A stretch of 64,000 nucleotides of DNA from Burkholderia stabilis. GTDB lineage: Bacteria; Pseudomonadota; Gammaproteobacteria; Burkholderiales; Burkholderiaceae. Made by a program: the position numbers and the translations under genes. This document shows positions 1 to 11,367 of this stretch, in pieces. The stretch covers positions 496,001-560,000 of the forward strand of contig NZ_CP016444.1 in assembly GCF_001742165.1 (NCBI RefSeq). Reading direction: 5' to 3'. The first letter of the stretch is position 1, and each line of letters opens with the position of its first letter. The notes under the pieces were generated by a model. The model was not told the DNA's origin. It was given only the letters and a program-made list of their open reading frames with translations, and did not search any database.

Positions 1-699
1 GAGCCGCTGAATCCGGAAGTCGTGCGCTGGTTCGACGCGGTGCTCGGCGCGCCGATCTACGATCACTACGGCCAGACCGAACTCGGGATGGTCGTGAACA
101 ACCATCACGGGCTCGCGCACGTCGTTCATTCCGGCTCGGCCGGTTTCGCGATGCCGGGCTACCGCGTCGCGGTGCTCGACGAGGCGGGCCGCGAACTCGG
201 CCCAGGCGAGCCCGGCAATCTCGCGATCGACATCGCCCGCTCGCCGCTGCTGTGGTTCAGCGGCTACTGGCGTCAGGACACGCCGGCGATCGCGGGCGGC
301 TATTACCGGACCGGCGACAACGTCGAGCTGGAGCCGGACGGCACCGTGAGCTTCATCGGCCGCGCGGACGACGTGATCACGTCGTCCGGCTACCGGATCG
401 GCCCGTTCGACGTGGAAAGCGCGCTGATCGAGCATCCGGCCGTCAGCGAGGCCGCCGTCATCGGCGTGCCCGATCCGGAGCGCACGGAGATCGTCAAGGC
501 GTTCGTCGTGCTGTCGAACGGCTTCGACGGCACGCCGGCGCTGGCCGACGAACTGAGCCAGCACGTGAAGCGGCGGCTGTCCGCCCACGCTTATCCCCGC
601 GCGATCGAATTCGTCGACGCGCTGCCGAAAACCCCGAGCGGCAAGATCCAGCGCTTCGTGTTGCGCAAGATGGAAACCGAGAAGGCCGCTCAACCCTGA
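1..699 (+). CDS. AMP-forming acyl-CoA synthetase, C-terminal part (5' end outside window)
   Basis: The reading frame is open from base 1 and ends at the TGA at 697-699, so only about the last 232 residues are present. They carry the end of the adenylate-forming core (YGQTELG), the hinge YRTGD followed by [16 protein letters not shown], and the C-terminal [10 protein letters not shown] segment whose Lys completes adenylation. The family joins a carboxylic acid to CoA using ATP. The [11 protein letters not shown] variant resembles medium-chain acyl-CoA synthetases, but the acid-binding part lies upstream, so the substrate is unknown. The SDR gene starts 13 bases later and a thiolase follows, so this probably activates the acid for a short beta-oxidation operon. 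Internal GTG and ATG codons near base 22 are not starts. Confidence 0.93.
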   Translation, partial: EPLNPEVVRWFDAVLGAPIYDHYGQTELGMVVNNHHGLAHVVHSGSAGFAMPGYRVAVLDEAGRELGPGEPGNLAIDIARSPLLWFSGYWRQDTPAIAGGYYRTGDNVELEPDGTVSFIGRADDVITSSGYRIGPFDVESALIEHPAVSEAAVIGVPDPERTEIVKAFVVLSNGFDGTPALADELSQHVKRRLSAHAYPRAIEFVDALPKTPSGKIQRFVLRKMETEKAAQP

Positions 700-712
700 A
701 TACGGACTGCAG

Positions 713-1480
713 ATGAATATCAAGGATCGCGTTTTTCTGATTACGGGCGCCGGTTCGGGCCTCGGCGCCGCGGTGGCGCGCATGGTGGTCGAGCAAGGCG
801 GGAAGGCTGTGCTGCTGGACGTCAATGACGATGCCGGCGCGAGCCTCGCGCACGAACTGGGTGCTGCCGCGCGCTTCGTGAAGACCGACGTGACGAGCGA
901 AGCCGACGGGCAGGCGGCGGTCGCCGCCGCGCGCGATGCGTTCGGCCGCATCGATGCGCTCGTCAACTGCGCGGGCGTCGCGCCGGGCGAGAAGGTCGTC
1001 GGCCGCGACGGCCCGCATTCGCTCGATCGTTTCGCGCGTGCGGTGTCGATCAATCTCGTCGGCACGTTCAACATGATCCGGTTGGCCGCCGAAGCGATGT
1101 CGAAGCAGGACGCCGATGCGCAAGGCGAGCGCGGCGTGATCGTCAACACCGCATCGGTCGCGGCGTTCGACGGGCAGATCGGGCAGGCCGCGTATGCGGC
1201 GTCGAAGAGCGGCGTGGTGGGCATGACGCTGCCGATCGCGCGCGAACTCGCGCGGTTCGGCATTCGCGTCGTGACGGTCGCGCCGGGCATCTTCGCGACG
1301 CCGATGATGGCCGGCATGCCGCAGGACGTGCAGGACGCGCTCGGCAAGAGCGTGCCGTTCCCGCCGCGGCTCGGCCGCCCGGAGGAATTTGCGGCGCTGG
1401 TGCGCCACATCGCCGAGAATACGATGCTGAACGGCGAAGTCATCCGTCTCGATGGTGCGTTGCGCATGGCACCGCGCTAA
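713..1480 (+). CDS. SDR-family 3-hydroxyacyl-CoA dehydrogenase (type 2-like)
   Basis: This 255-residue protein has the classical SDR layout: the dinucleotide motif TGAGSGLG near residues 12-19, the NCAGVAPG strand near 85-92, and the YAASK active-site Tyr/Lys pair near 162-166. Length and the thiolase neighbour fit the type 2 3-hydroxyacyl-CoA dehydrogenase group (HSD17B10-like), which oxidises 3-hydroxyacyl-CoA or 2-methyl-3-hydroxyacyl-CoA to the ketoacyl-CoA with NAD+. It lies between an acyl-CoA synthetase (13-base gap) and a thiolase (18-base gap), which supports the beta-oxidation assignment. Chain-length preference cannot be read from sequence. A generic SDR alcohol dehydrogenase is the alternative, made less likely by the context. 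Confidence 0.9.
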   Translation: MNIKDRVFLITGAGSGLGAAVARMVVEQGGKAVLLDVNDDAGASLAHELGAAARFVKTDVTSEADGQAAVAAARDAFGRIDALVNCAGVAPGEKVVGRDGPHSLDRFARAVSINLVGTFNMIRLAAEAMSKQDADAQGERGVIVNTASVAAFDGQIGQAAYAASKSGVVGMTLPIARELARFGIRVVTVAPGIFATPMMAGMPQDVQDALGKSVPFPPRLGRPEEFAALVRHIAENTMLNGEVIRLDGALRMAPR

Positions 1481-1498
1481 TACTGGAGGAAACGAATC

Positions 1499-2689
1499 AT
1501 GACGACTCAGGATCCGATCGTAATCGTTGGGGCGGCGCGTACGCCGATGGGTGGTTTTCAGGGCGACCTCGCCGCGGCGAGCGCGAGCGAGCTCGGCGCG
1601 GTCGCCATTCGTGCGGCGCTCGAGCGCGCGAACGTGCCGGCCGAACGTATCGACGAAATCGTGTTCGGCTGCGTGCTGCCTGCCGGCCAGGGCCAGGCGC
1701 CTGCCCGGCAGGCCGCGCTGAAGGCCGGGCTGCCGCTCGCGGCGGGCGCGACCACGGTCAACAAGATGTGCGGCTCCGGGATGAAGGCCGCGATGTTCGC
1801 GCACGACCTGCTGCTGGCGGGCTCGGCTGCCGTGGCCGTCGCAGGCGGGATGGAGAGCATGACGAATGCGCCGTACCTGCTGCCGAAGGCGCGCGCGGGG
1901 ATGCGGATGGGCCACGGCCAGGTGCTCGACCACATGTTCCTCGACGGGCTCGAGGACGCCTATGAGAAGGGCCGCCTGATGGGCACGTTCGCCGAGGACT
2001 GCGCGCAGGCTTACCAGTTCACGCGCGAGGCGCAGGATGCGTTCGCGATCGCATCGCTCACGCGTGCGCAACGCGCGATCGCGGACGGGCATTTCGTGTC
2101 GGAGATTGCGCCGGTCACCGTGAAGGCAGGGAAAGCGGAAACCGTCGTGTCGATCGACGAGCAGCCGGGCAAGGCGAAGCTCGACAAGATCCCGACGCTG
2201 AAGCCGGCGTTTCGCGAAGGCGGCACGGTGACCGCGGCCAACGCATCGTCGATTTCCGACGGCGCGGCCGCGCTCGTGATGATGCGCCGCTCGGAAGCCG
2301 AGCGTCTGGGCCTCACGCCGAAGGCCGTGATCGTCGGGCATTCGACTTACGCGGACAAGCCGGGCCTGTTCGCGACGGCGCCGATCGGCGCGCTGCGCAA
2401 GCTGTCGGAGAAAACCGGCTGGAACCTGCGCGACGTCGATCTGTTCGAGATCAACGAAGCGTTCGCGGTGGTGCCGATGGCCGCGATGCGCGATCTCGAC
2501 CTGCCGCACGAGAAGGTCAACGTGCATGGCGGCGCGTGTGCGCTCGGCCATCCGATCGGCGCATCGGGCGCGCGCGTGATGGTGACGCTGCTGGCCGCGC
2601 TCGAAACGTACGGTCTGAAACGCGGCATCGCCTCGCTGTGCATCGGCGGCGGCGAGGCGACGGCGATCGCGATCGAACGCGTGGCATAA
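1499..2689 (+). CDS. Acetyl-CoA C-acyltransferase (thiolase)
   Basis: A 396-residue thiolase, the usual length for the family. The nucleophilic Cys91 sits in NKMCGSGMKA, His351 in CALGHPIG, and the acid/base Cys381 in CIGGGEA, so all three catalytic residues are present. It cleaves 3-ketoacyl-CoA with CoA to acetyl-CoA and a shortened acyl-CoA, or runs in reverse as acetoacetyl-CoA synthesis. As the last gene of the acyl-CoA synthetase/SDR/thiolase operon the degradative direction is more likely. The ATG follows GGAGGAAACGAATC. A long stem-loop with a T-rich tail follows the stop, so the operon ends here. Confidence 0.95.
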   Translation: MTTQDPIVIVGAARTPMGGFQGDLAAASASELGAVAIRAALERANVPAERIDEIVFGCVLPAGQGQAPARQAALKAGLPLAAGATTVNKMCGSGMKAAMFAHDLLLAGSAAVAVAGGMESMTNAPYLLPKARAGMRMGHGQVLDHMFLDGLEDAYEKGRLMGTFAEDCAQAYQFTREAQDAFAIASLTRAQRAIADGHFVSEIAPVTVKAGKAETVVSIDEQPGKAKLDKIPTLKPAFREGGTVTAANASSISDGAAALVMMRRSEAERLGLTPKAVIVGHSTYADKPGLFATAPIGALRKLSEKTGWNLRDVDLFEINEAFAVVPMAAMRDLDLPHEKVNVHGGACALGHPIGASGARVMVTLLAALETYGLKRGIASLCIGGGEATAIAIERVA

Positions 2690-2718
2690 CGCGTCGCACG
2701 CACGCTACGACGCGTCTG

Positions 2719-2810
2719 CGCGATACGGCACGCTCGCCGTATCGCGACGCGGGCGACGGTGAGCATCGTGCAGGACACACCTGCGCGGTGCCCGTCGCCC
2801 GTTTTGTTTT
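2719..2810 (+). terminator. Rho-independent terminator pair after the thiolase operon
   Basis: Two hairpins lie between the thiolase and the convergent TetR gene. The first is a perfect 11-bp stem (CGCGATACGGC at 2719-2729, GCCGTATCGCG at 2736-2746). The second begins GGGCGACGG at 2751 and closes with CCGTCGCCC at 2792-2800, with a second paired region inside it (GCATCGTGCAGG against CCTGCGCGGTGC, two G-T pairs). It is followed by GTTTTGTTTT at 2801-2810, a typical intrinsic terminator for plus-strand transcription. Confidence 0.8.
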
Positions 2811-2830
2811 CGGCGGCTCGCGTCGCTGCG

Positions 2831-3523
2831 CTAGCGCTTCGCGTGCGGCGACACCGCGCCGCATGCGCGTATCACGAGCTGCACGACCTGCTCGGTCTGC
2901 TCGTCGAACGACTTTTGCGTGAACGCGCGCTTGCCGCTCAGCGCGCGGATCTGCGCATCGAAATCGGCGTAGTGCTGCGTGGTTGCCCAGATCAGGTACA
3001 TCAGCGCATGCGCATCGATCGGCGCGAGCAACCCGCGCGCGATCCAGCCGTCGATCACCTTCACGCGCGTGTCGAACCACGGCTTCACGCGTTGCGACAG
3101 GATGTCCTGCATGTGCTCCGCGCCCTGGATGATCTCGTTGGCCCAGACCTTCGAGCCGAGCGTGCGCCGACGCGACAGCGCCATCTTCGCGCGCACGTAG
3201 CCGCCGATCGCTTCCACCGGATCGTCGCCGGCCTCGAACGAGCCGGCCGCGCGATGCCAGTCCTCGAACAGGTCTTCCAGCACGCGGCGGTACAGCGCAA
3301 GCTTCGTCGGGAAGTAGTAATGCAGGTTCGCCTTCGGCAGGCCCGCGCGTTCCGCGATCATCGCGGTGCTCGCGCCGTCGAGCCCGCGCTCCGCGAACAC
3401 GGCCTCCGCACAGGCGAGCAGATGCGCTTCGTTGGACTCGCGGATGTGCGCCTTGCGTCGCCGCAAAGGCGCGGACGTTTCGTCGCTGTCGGTCGCTTCG
3501 GCTGCCGCCTCGTCATGTCTCAT
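2831..3523 (-). CDS. TetR-family regulator, RutR-like (pyrimidine catabolism)
   Basis: A 230-residue TetR protein. The N-terminal helix-turn-helix spans roughly residues 30-80 (AEVFAERGLDGAS, then GLPKANLHYYFPTKLALYRRVL), and the remainder matches the larger ligand-binding domain of the RutR/YcdC subgroup, which senses uracil or related pyrimidines. It is transcribed away from the pyrimidine degradation genes, with 356 bases between the two start codons, so local control of that operon is the natural inference. The ATG at 3523 follows GAGGG at a normal distance. The palindrome at 3701-3718 in the shared region is the best operator candidate. Effector and sign of regulation are not known from sequence. 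Confidence 0.88.
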   Translation of the reverse strand: MRHDEAAAEATDSDETSAPLRRRKAHIRESNEAHLLACAEAVFAERGLDGASTAMIAERAGLPKANLHYYFPTKLALYRRVLEDLFEDWHRAAGSFEAGDDPVEAIGGYVRAKMALSRRRTLGSKVWANEIIQGAEHMQDILSQRVKPWFDTRVKVIDGWIARGLLAPIDAHALMYLIWATTQHYADFDAQIRALSGKRAFTQKSFDEQTEQVVQLVIRACGAVSPHAKR

Positions 3524-3879
3524 CGTTACCCTCGCGCGGCGGGCATGCCGCGTTGGGCTTCATTCTAGCCGCTCAATTGCATCGAGCGCACGCGTGCGGA
3601 CACAGCGCGTGCGCCGCGATGCTGCGTTGCGATGGCACGTTTCTCGCTCTGTCGAACGACGAAAGAAAGACATTGCTTTGGTCATTTTGATCGTCTAAAA
3701 CCTGTCCAATCGGACAGGATTCGGCGAGCGGCGGAAGGCAGTGCCGGCGATTCGTCGGACGAACTTCGCGCATGACCGGGATATGCACCGCGCATGGGCG
3801 GGCATGCCCCGAATGAGGCATTGCACGCACCGGCACAGACCGGGCTGACGACATCACCGACCCCACAGGAGCGATACGA
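3524..3879. other. Divergent intergenic region, regulator/pyrimidine operon
   Basis: No gene. The region separates the RutR-like regulator from the amidohydrolase and must hold both promoters. The one clear element is the palindrome at 3701-3718. The AT-rich stretch just before it (about 3670-3700) is the likeliest promoter area. I cannot place -35/-10 boxes with confidence. Confidence 0.7.
3701..3718. promoter_or_regulatory. Palindromic operator candidate, RutR-like regulator
   Basis: CCTGTCCAATCGGACAGG is an inverted repeat with 7-bp perfect arms (CCTGTCC/GGACAGG) around a 4-base centre. Its size and symmetry fit a TetR-family operator. It lies between the divergent regulator gene (start 3523) and the amidohydrolase gene (start 3880), in the position expected for control of one or both. 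Binding by this regulator is an inference. Confidence 0.6.
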
Positions 3880-5160
3880 ATGAACGCGGTATCGGAAGCA
3901 GTGAAGCGGCCAGTGTTCGACCCGTCGATCAAGGTCGACGGCAAGCGGTTGTGGGACAGCCTGATGGAGGTCGCCAAAATCGGTGCGACGCCGAAGGGCG
4001 GCGTGTGCCGCCTCGCGTTGACCGATCTCGACAAGGCCGGCCGTGACCTGATCGTCAGCTGGGCGAAGGCCGCCGGCTGCACGGTGACGGTCGACACGAT
4101 GGGCAACGTGTTCATGCGCCGCGCGGGCCGCGTGGCCGACGCGGCGCCGGTCGTCACCGGCTCGCACGCGGATTCGCAGCCGACGGGCGGCCGTTTCGAC
4201 GGCATCTACGGCGTGCTCGGCGGCCTCGAAGTGATTCGCAGTCTCAACGATCACGGCATCGAGACCGAGCATCCGGTCGAAGTGGTGATCTGGACCAACG
4301 AGGAGGGCTCGCGCTTCGCGCCCGCGATGGTCGCCTCCGGCGTGTTCGCGGGCGTGTTCCCGCTCGAATACGGGCTGTCGCGCAAGGATGTCGACGGCAA
4401 GACGATCGGCGAGGAGCTGGCGCGCATCGGCTACGCGGGCGACGTGCCGTGCGGCGGGCGCAAGCTGCATGCGGCGTTCGAACTGCATATCGAGCAGGGC
4501 CCGATTCTCGAAGCGGAATGCAAGACGATCGGCGTCGTGACCGATGCGCAAGGGCAGCGCTGGTACGAGATCACGTTCACCGGCCAGGAAGCGCATGCGG
4601 GCCCGACGCCGATGCCGCGCCGCCGCGACGCGCTGCTCGGCGCATCGCGCGTGGTCGATCTCGTCAACCGGATCGGCCTCGACCATGCGCCGTTCGGCTG
4701 CGCGACGGTCGGCATGATGCAGGTCTACCCGAACTCGCGCAACGTGATTCCCGGCCGCGTGTTCTTCACCGTCGATTTCCGTCATCCGGACGACGCCGTG
4801 CTCGCGAAGATGGACGCCGCGCTGCGCGACGGCGTCGCGCGCATCGCAGCCGACATCGGGCTCGAAACGGCGCTCGAGCAGATCTTCTACTACAAGCCCG
4901 TCGCGTTCGATCCGGCGTGCGTCGCCGCCGTGCGCGGCGCGGCCGAGCGCTTCGGCTACTCGCATCGCGACATCGTGTCGGGCGCGGGCCACGACGCGTG
5001 TTATCTCGCGCAGGTCGCGCCGACGTCGATGGTGTTCGTGCCGTGTGTCGACGGCATCAGCCACAACGAGATCGAAGACGCGACGCCTGCGTGGATCGAG
5101 GCCGGCGCGAACGTGCTGCTGCACGCGATGCTGTCGCGCGCATGCGAGCCGGCTTCATGA
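3880..5160 (+). CDS. N-carbamoyl-beta-alanine amidohydrolase (Zn-dependent, M20 type)
   Basis: A 426-residue enzyme of the hydantoinase/carbamoylase branch of the M20 metallo-amidohydrolases. Metal ligands are visible: His96 and Asp107 in SHADSQPTGGRFDGIYG, the Glu pair near 141-142 in NEEGSRF, and His203 in ELHIEQGP. The dimerisation-domain motif QEAHAGPTPMPRRRD (about 236-250) and the C-terminal SGAGHDA are also intact. It hydrolyses N-carbamoyl-beta-alanine or N-carbamoyl-beta-aminoisobutyrate to the amino acid, CO2 and ammonia, the last step of reductive pyrimidine breakdown. Linkage to preT, preA and dihydropyrimidinase supports this over allantoate amidohydrolase or L-carbamoylase. It is the first gene of the cluster. 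Confidence 0.9.
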   Translation: MNAVSEAVKRPVFDPSIKVDGKRLWDSLMEVAKIGATPKGGVCRLALTDLDKAGRDLIVSWAKAAGCTVTVDTMGNVFMRRAGRVADAAPVVTGSHADSQPTGGRFDGIYGVLGGLEVIRSLNDHGIETEHPVEVVIWTNEEGSRFAPAMVASGVFAGVFPLEYGLSRKDVDGKTIGEELARIGYAGDVPCGGRKLHAAFELHIEQGPILEAECKTIGVVTDAQGQRWYEITFTGQEAHAGPTPMPRRRDALLGASRVVDLVNRIGLDHAPFGCATVGMMQVYPNSRNVIPGRVFFTVDFRHPDDAVLAKMDAALRDGVARIAADIGLETALEQIFYYKPVAFDPACVAAVRGAAERFGYSHRDIVSGAGHDACYLAQVAPTSMVFVPCVDGISHNEIEDATPAWIEAGANVLLHAMLSRACEPAS

Positions 5161-5287
5161 CGCATCGGTCGTAGCAGCCGGCAGGCCGCGCATCGCCTGA
5201 CCGCAGGATTCCCAAGCATCACCGCCCCGACTGTGCATTCGCAGCCGGCGGGGACGGCTTTGTCTCCACCCAGTCGAAGGAACGCGT

Positions 5288-6625
5288 ATGACCACCAAGC
5301 CAACCGGCGATATCGCCGCGCATCGCCTGTCGTCCACGCAACTCTCGTGCGAATTCGCCGATATCGCGCCGCTGCTCGATCCGACTGCCGCGGCGGCGGC
5401 CGCCAGCCGCTGCCACTACTGCTACGACGCGCCGTGTGTACAGGCGTGCCCGACGCAGATCGACATCCCGAGCTTCATCCGCAAGATCGGCAACGGCAAC
5501 CTGAAGGGCGCCGCGACCGACATTCTCTCCGCGAATCCGCTCGGCGGGATGTGCGCGCGCGTGTGCCCGACCGAGATCCTGTGCGAAGGCGCATGCGTGC
5601 GCAACCATCAGGATTCGCAACCGGTCGCGATCGGCGCGCTGCAGCGGCACGCGACCGACTGGGCGATGGAGACCGGCGCGGTGCGCTTCAAACGCGCGCC
5701 CGATACGGGCCGTCATGTCGCGGTGGTCGGCGCGGGGCCGGCCGGGCTCGCGTGCGCGCACCGGCTCGCACTCGCCGGGCATCGCGTCACGCTGTTCGAC
5801 GCGCGGCAGAAGGCCGGCGGCCTCAATGAATACGGGATCGCCGCATACAAGACCGTCGACGATTTCGCGCAGCGCGAAGTCGAGTGGCTGCTGTCGGTCG
5901 GCGGGATCACGCTGCAAACGGGCGTGGCGCTCGGGCGTGACGTGACGCTCGACGCGTTGCGCGAGCAGCACGACGCAGTGTTTCTCGCGATGGGCCTCGG
6001 CGGCGTGCGCGCGCTGGCGATCGACGGCGAGCAACTGGCCGGCGTGATGAACGCGGTCGACTTCATCGAGCAGGTGCGGCAGGCCGACGCGCTGGAGAAC
6101 GTGCCGGTCGGGCGGCGCGTGGTCGTGATCGGCGGCGGCAACACGGCCATCGACGCGGCCGTGCAAAGCCGCAAGCTCGGCGCCGAGCGTGTGACGATGG
6201 TCTACCGGCGCGGCGTGGACACGATGAGCGCGACGTGGGCCGAGCGCGAGTTCGCGCAGAAGAGCGGCGTCACGCTCGTCACGCACGCGAAGCCGGTGCG
6301 CATGGCGGGCGCGAACGGGCAGGTGACGGGCGTCGAATTCGAGGCGGCATCGGGCGAGCGCTTCACCGTCGACGCGGACATGGTGCTGAAGGCGATCGGC
6401 CAGACGCTCGCGCCCAATGGCGTCGAGCCGGCGTTGCTGACGGCGGACGGTACGCGCATCGCGGTGGATGCGGACGGCCGCACCGCATGGCCCGACGTGT
6501 GGGCCGGCGGCGACTGCGCGGCAACGGACGGCATCGACCTCACGGTGCAGGCCGTGCAGGACGGCAAGCGCGCGGCCGCATCGATCGATGCCGCGCTCGC
6601 GCAGCGCGACGCGAAGGCTGCGTGA
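5288..6625 (+). CDS. preT: Dihydropyrimidine dehydrogenase, NAD(P)H/FAD subunit PreT
   Basis: The 445-residue protein begins with an iron-sulfur domain like GltD and the N-terminus of mammalian DPD: Cys42/45/50/54 and Cys89/93/99/103. An FAD Rossmann motif follows (VVGAGPAGLA, about 146-155), then a second nucleotide fold (VVIGGGNTAIDAA, about 279) for NAD(P)H. It passes electrons to PreA for reduction of uracil or thymine to the 5,6-dihydro base. preA follows directly with a 63-base gap. The ATG at 5288 is preceded by GAAGGA. A glutamate synthase small subunit would look similar, but the preA partner settles the call. Confidence 0.94.
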   Translation: MTTKPTGDIAAHRLSSTQLSCEFADIAPLLDPTAAAAAASRCHYCYDAPCVQACPTQIDIPSFIRKIGNGNLKGAATDILSANPLGGMCARVCPTEILCEGACVRNHQDSQPVAIGALQRHATDWAMETGAVRFKRAPDTGRHVAVVGAGPAGLACAHRLALAGHRVTLFDARQKAGGLNEYGIAAYKTVDDFAQREVEWLLSVGGITLQTGVALGRDVTLDALREQHDAVFLAMGLGGVRALAIDGEQLAGVMNAVDFIEQVRQADALENVPVGRRVVVIGGGNTAIDAAVQSRKLGAERVTMVYRRGVDTMSATWAEREFAQKSGVTLVTHAKPVRMAGANGQVTGVEFEAASGERFTVDADMVLKAIGQTLAPNGVEPALLTADGTRIAVDADGRTAWPDVWAGGDCAATDGIDLTVQAVQDGKRAAASIDAALAQRDAKAA

Positions 6626-6688
6626 ACGCGCGACACGCCGAGCACACCCGGACACAACGATAGCGACCCCACTCTCACGGAGCCGAAC

Positions 6689-7996
6689 ATGGCCGACCTT
6701 CGCTGCACCATCGCGGGCATCACTTCGCCGAACCCCTTCTGGCTGGCGTCCGCGCCGCCGACCGACAAGGCCTACAACGTCAACCGCGCGTTCGAGGCGG
6801 GCTGGGGCGGCGTGGTCTGGAAAACGCTCGGGCTCGATCCGCACGTCGTCAACGTCAGTTCGCGCTACGGCGCCGTGCAATGGAACGGCCAGCGCATCGC
6901 GGGGCTGAACAACATCGAGCTGATCACCGACCGCCCGCTCGACGTGAACCTGAGAGAGATCGCGCAAGTGAAGCGCGACTGGCCCGACCGCGCGCTGATC
7001 GTGTCGCTGATGGTGCCGTGCAACGAGCGCGACTGGAAATGGATCCTGCCGCTCGTCGAGGATACCGGCGCCGATGCGGTCGAACTGAACTTCGGCTGTC
7101 CGCACGGGATGAGCGAGCGCGGGATGGGCGCGGCCGTCGGGCAGGTGCCCGAATACGTCGAGATGGTCACGCGCTGGGTGAAGGAAGGCACGAAGCTGCC
7201 GTGCCTCGTGAAGCTCACGCCGAACATCAGCGACATCCGGATGGGCTCGCGCGCCGCATACAAGGGCGGCGCGGACGGCGTGTCGCTGATCAACACGATC
7301 AACTCGATCGTCGCAGTCGATCTCGATCACATGGCGCCGATGCCGACCGTCGACGGCAAGGGCACGCACGGCGGTTATTGCGGCCCGGCGGTCAAGCCGA
7401 TCGCATTGAACATGGTCGCGGAAATCGCGCGTGACCCGGAAACGCCGAACCTGCCGATCTCGGGCATCGGCGGCATCTCGACGTGGCGCGACGCGGCCGA
7501 ATTCATGGTGCTCGGCGCCGGCAGCGTGCAGGTGTGCACCGCCGCGATGCATTACGGCTTCCGGATCGTGTCGGATCTCGCCGACGGGCTGTCGAACTGG
7601 ATGGACGAGAAGGGCTACGCGACGCTCGACGACGTGCGCGGCCGCGCGGTGCCGAACGTGACCGACTGGAAATACCTGAACCTGAAGTACGACATCAAGG
7701 CGCGCATCGACCAGGACCGCTGCATCCAGTGCGGGCTGTGCCATATCGCGTGCGAGGACACGTCGCATCAGGCGATCACGCGCGAGAAGGACGGCGTGCG
7801 GCACTTCGAAGTGATCGATGCGGAGTGCGTCGGGTGCAATCTTTGCATGCATGTGTGTCCGGTCGAGCAATGCATCACGATGGAGCGCGTCGACTCGGGC
7901 GAATATGCGAACTGGACCACGCATCCGAACAATCCGGCGCGCGCCGACACGGGGGCGAACCCGGCGGCGCCCGAGAAACACGCGAAGGCGGCTTGA
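6689..7996 (+). CDS. preA: Dihydropyrimidine dehydrogenase, catalytic subunit PreA
   Basis: A 435-residue protein with a dihydroorotate-dehydrogenase-like FMN barrel (residues 1 to about 310). It carries the CPHGMSERGMG segment near 137-147, which matches the pyrimidine-binding loop of DPD, and the phosphate-binding SGIGGISTW segment. A C-terminal ferredoxin domain has two [4Fe-4S] motifs (Cys345/348/351/355 and Cys380/383/386/390). With PreT it reduces uracil and thymine, the first and usually committing step of the pathway. The 63-base gap to preT implies co-transcription, and a terminator-like hairpin lies immediately downstream. Confidence 0.94.
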   Translation: MADLRCTIAGITSPNPFWLASAPPTDKAYNVNRAFEAGWGGVVWKTLGLDPHVVNVSSRYGAVQWNGQRIAGLNNIELITDRPLDVNLREIAQVKRDWPDRALIVSLMVPCNERDWKWILPLVEDTGADAVELNFGCPHGMSERGMGAAVGQVPEYVEMVTRWVKEGTKLPCLVKLTPNISDIRMGSRAAYKGGADGVSLINTINSIVAVDLDHMAPMPTVDGKGTHGGYCGPAVKPIALNMVAEIARDPETPNLPISGIGGISTWRDAAEFMVLGAGSVQVCTAAMHYGFRIVSDLADGLSNWMDEKGYATLDDVRGRAVPNVTDWKYLNLKYDIKARIDQDRCIQCGLCHIACEDTSHQAITREKDGVRHFEVIDAECVGCNLCMHVCPVEQCITMERVDSGEYANWTTHPNNPARADTGANPAAPEKHAKAA

Positions 7997-8004
7997 CCGG
8001 TATC

Positions 8005-8037
8005 CGGCGGCGCGGGATTGTCAGGGCCGCCGTTTTT
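8005..8037 (+). terminator. Intrinsic terminator after preA
   Basis: A 7-bp stem (CGGCGGC 8005-8011, GCCGCCG 8026-8032) is followed directly by TTTTT at 8033-8037. It sits between preA and the NCS1 permease gene, so it should stop part of the transcription before the permease. Confidence 0.65.
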
Positions 8038-8048
8038 CGTCTCTCCGG

Positions 8049-8070
8049 GCCGGCATCGTGCGATGCCGGC
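8049..8070 (+). promoter_or_regulatory. Leader hairpin upstream of the NCS1 permease
   Basis: GCCGGCATCG (8049-8058) and CGATGCCGGC (8061-8070) form a perfect 10-bp inverted repeat with almost no loop. It lies 26 bases before the permease ATG and 12 bases after the preA terminator. It could be a leader-RNA hairpin or a protein-binding dyad; sequence alone does not decide. Confidence 0.45.
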
Positions 8071-8096
8071 GCTGACGTTTACGTGGAGTGCGTTCG

Positions 8097-11115
<3,019 letters not shown>

Positions 11116-11130
11116 GCGGCGCAGGTGATG

Positions 11131-11177
11131 CGGGGCGTGTCCGTTCGGGCGGCGAACGGCACGCCCCGCGCGTTTTT
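11131..11177 (+). terminator. Rho-independent terminator after dihydropyrimidinase
   Basis: A long near-perfect hairpin: CGGGGCGTG (11131-11139) pairs with CACGCCCCG (11160-11168), and inside it CCGTTCG pairs with CGAACGG around a GGCGG loop, with a single T bulge. TTTTT follows at 11173-11177. It separates the base-degradation genes from the nucleoside-salvage genes. Confidence 0.85.
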
Positions 11178-11367
11178 GCGCGGTAGATAGACATACTGAG
11201 CAAGCCGGAGAAGCGAAAAAAAAGCAACGATCGACGGCACTGGCGACAGCGATTTTGACGGCGTTGCCGCCACGCATATCAAGCGGGTAACATCCACCCA
11301 CCCCATGCAGGGCCGCGGGCTTCGGGCCGCCCGCCGGACAGTTCAAATAGTGAGAAAGGAGCACAAG

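Noticed and set aside
5219..7981. Minus-strand open frame of 920 codons opposite preT and preA
   Set aside because: Antisense shadow of genes with complete cofactor motifs.
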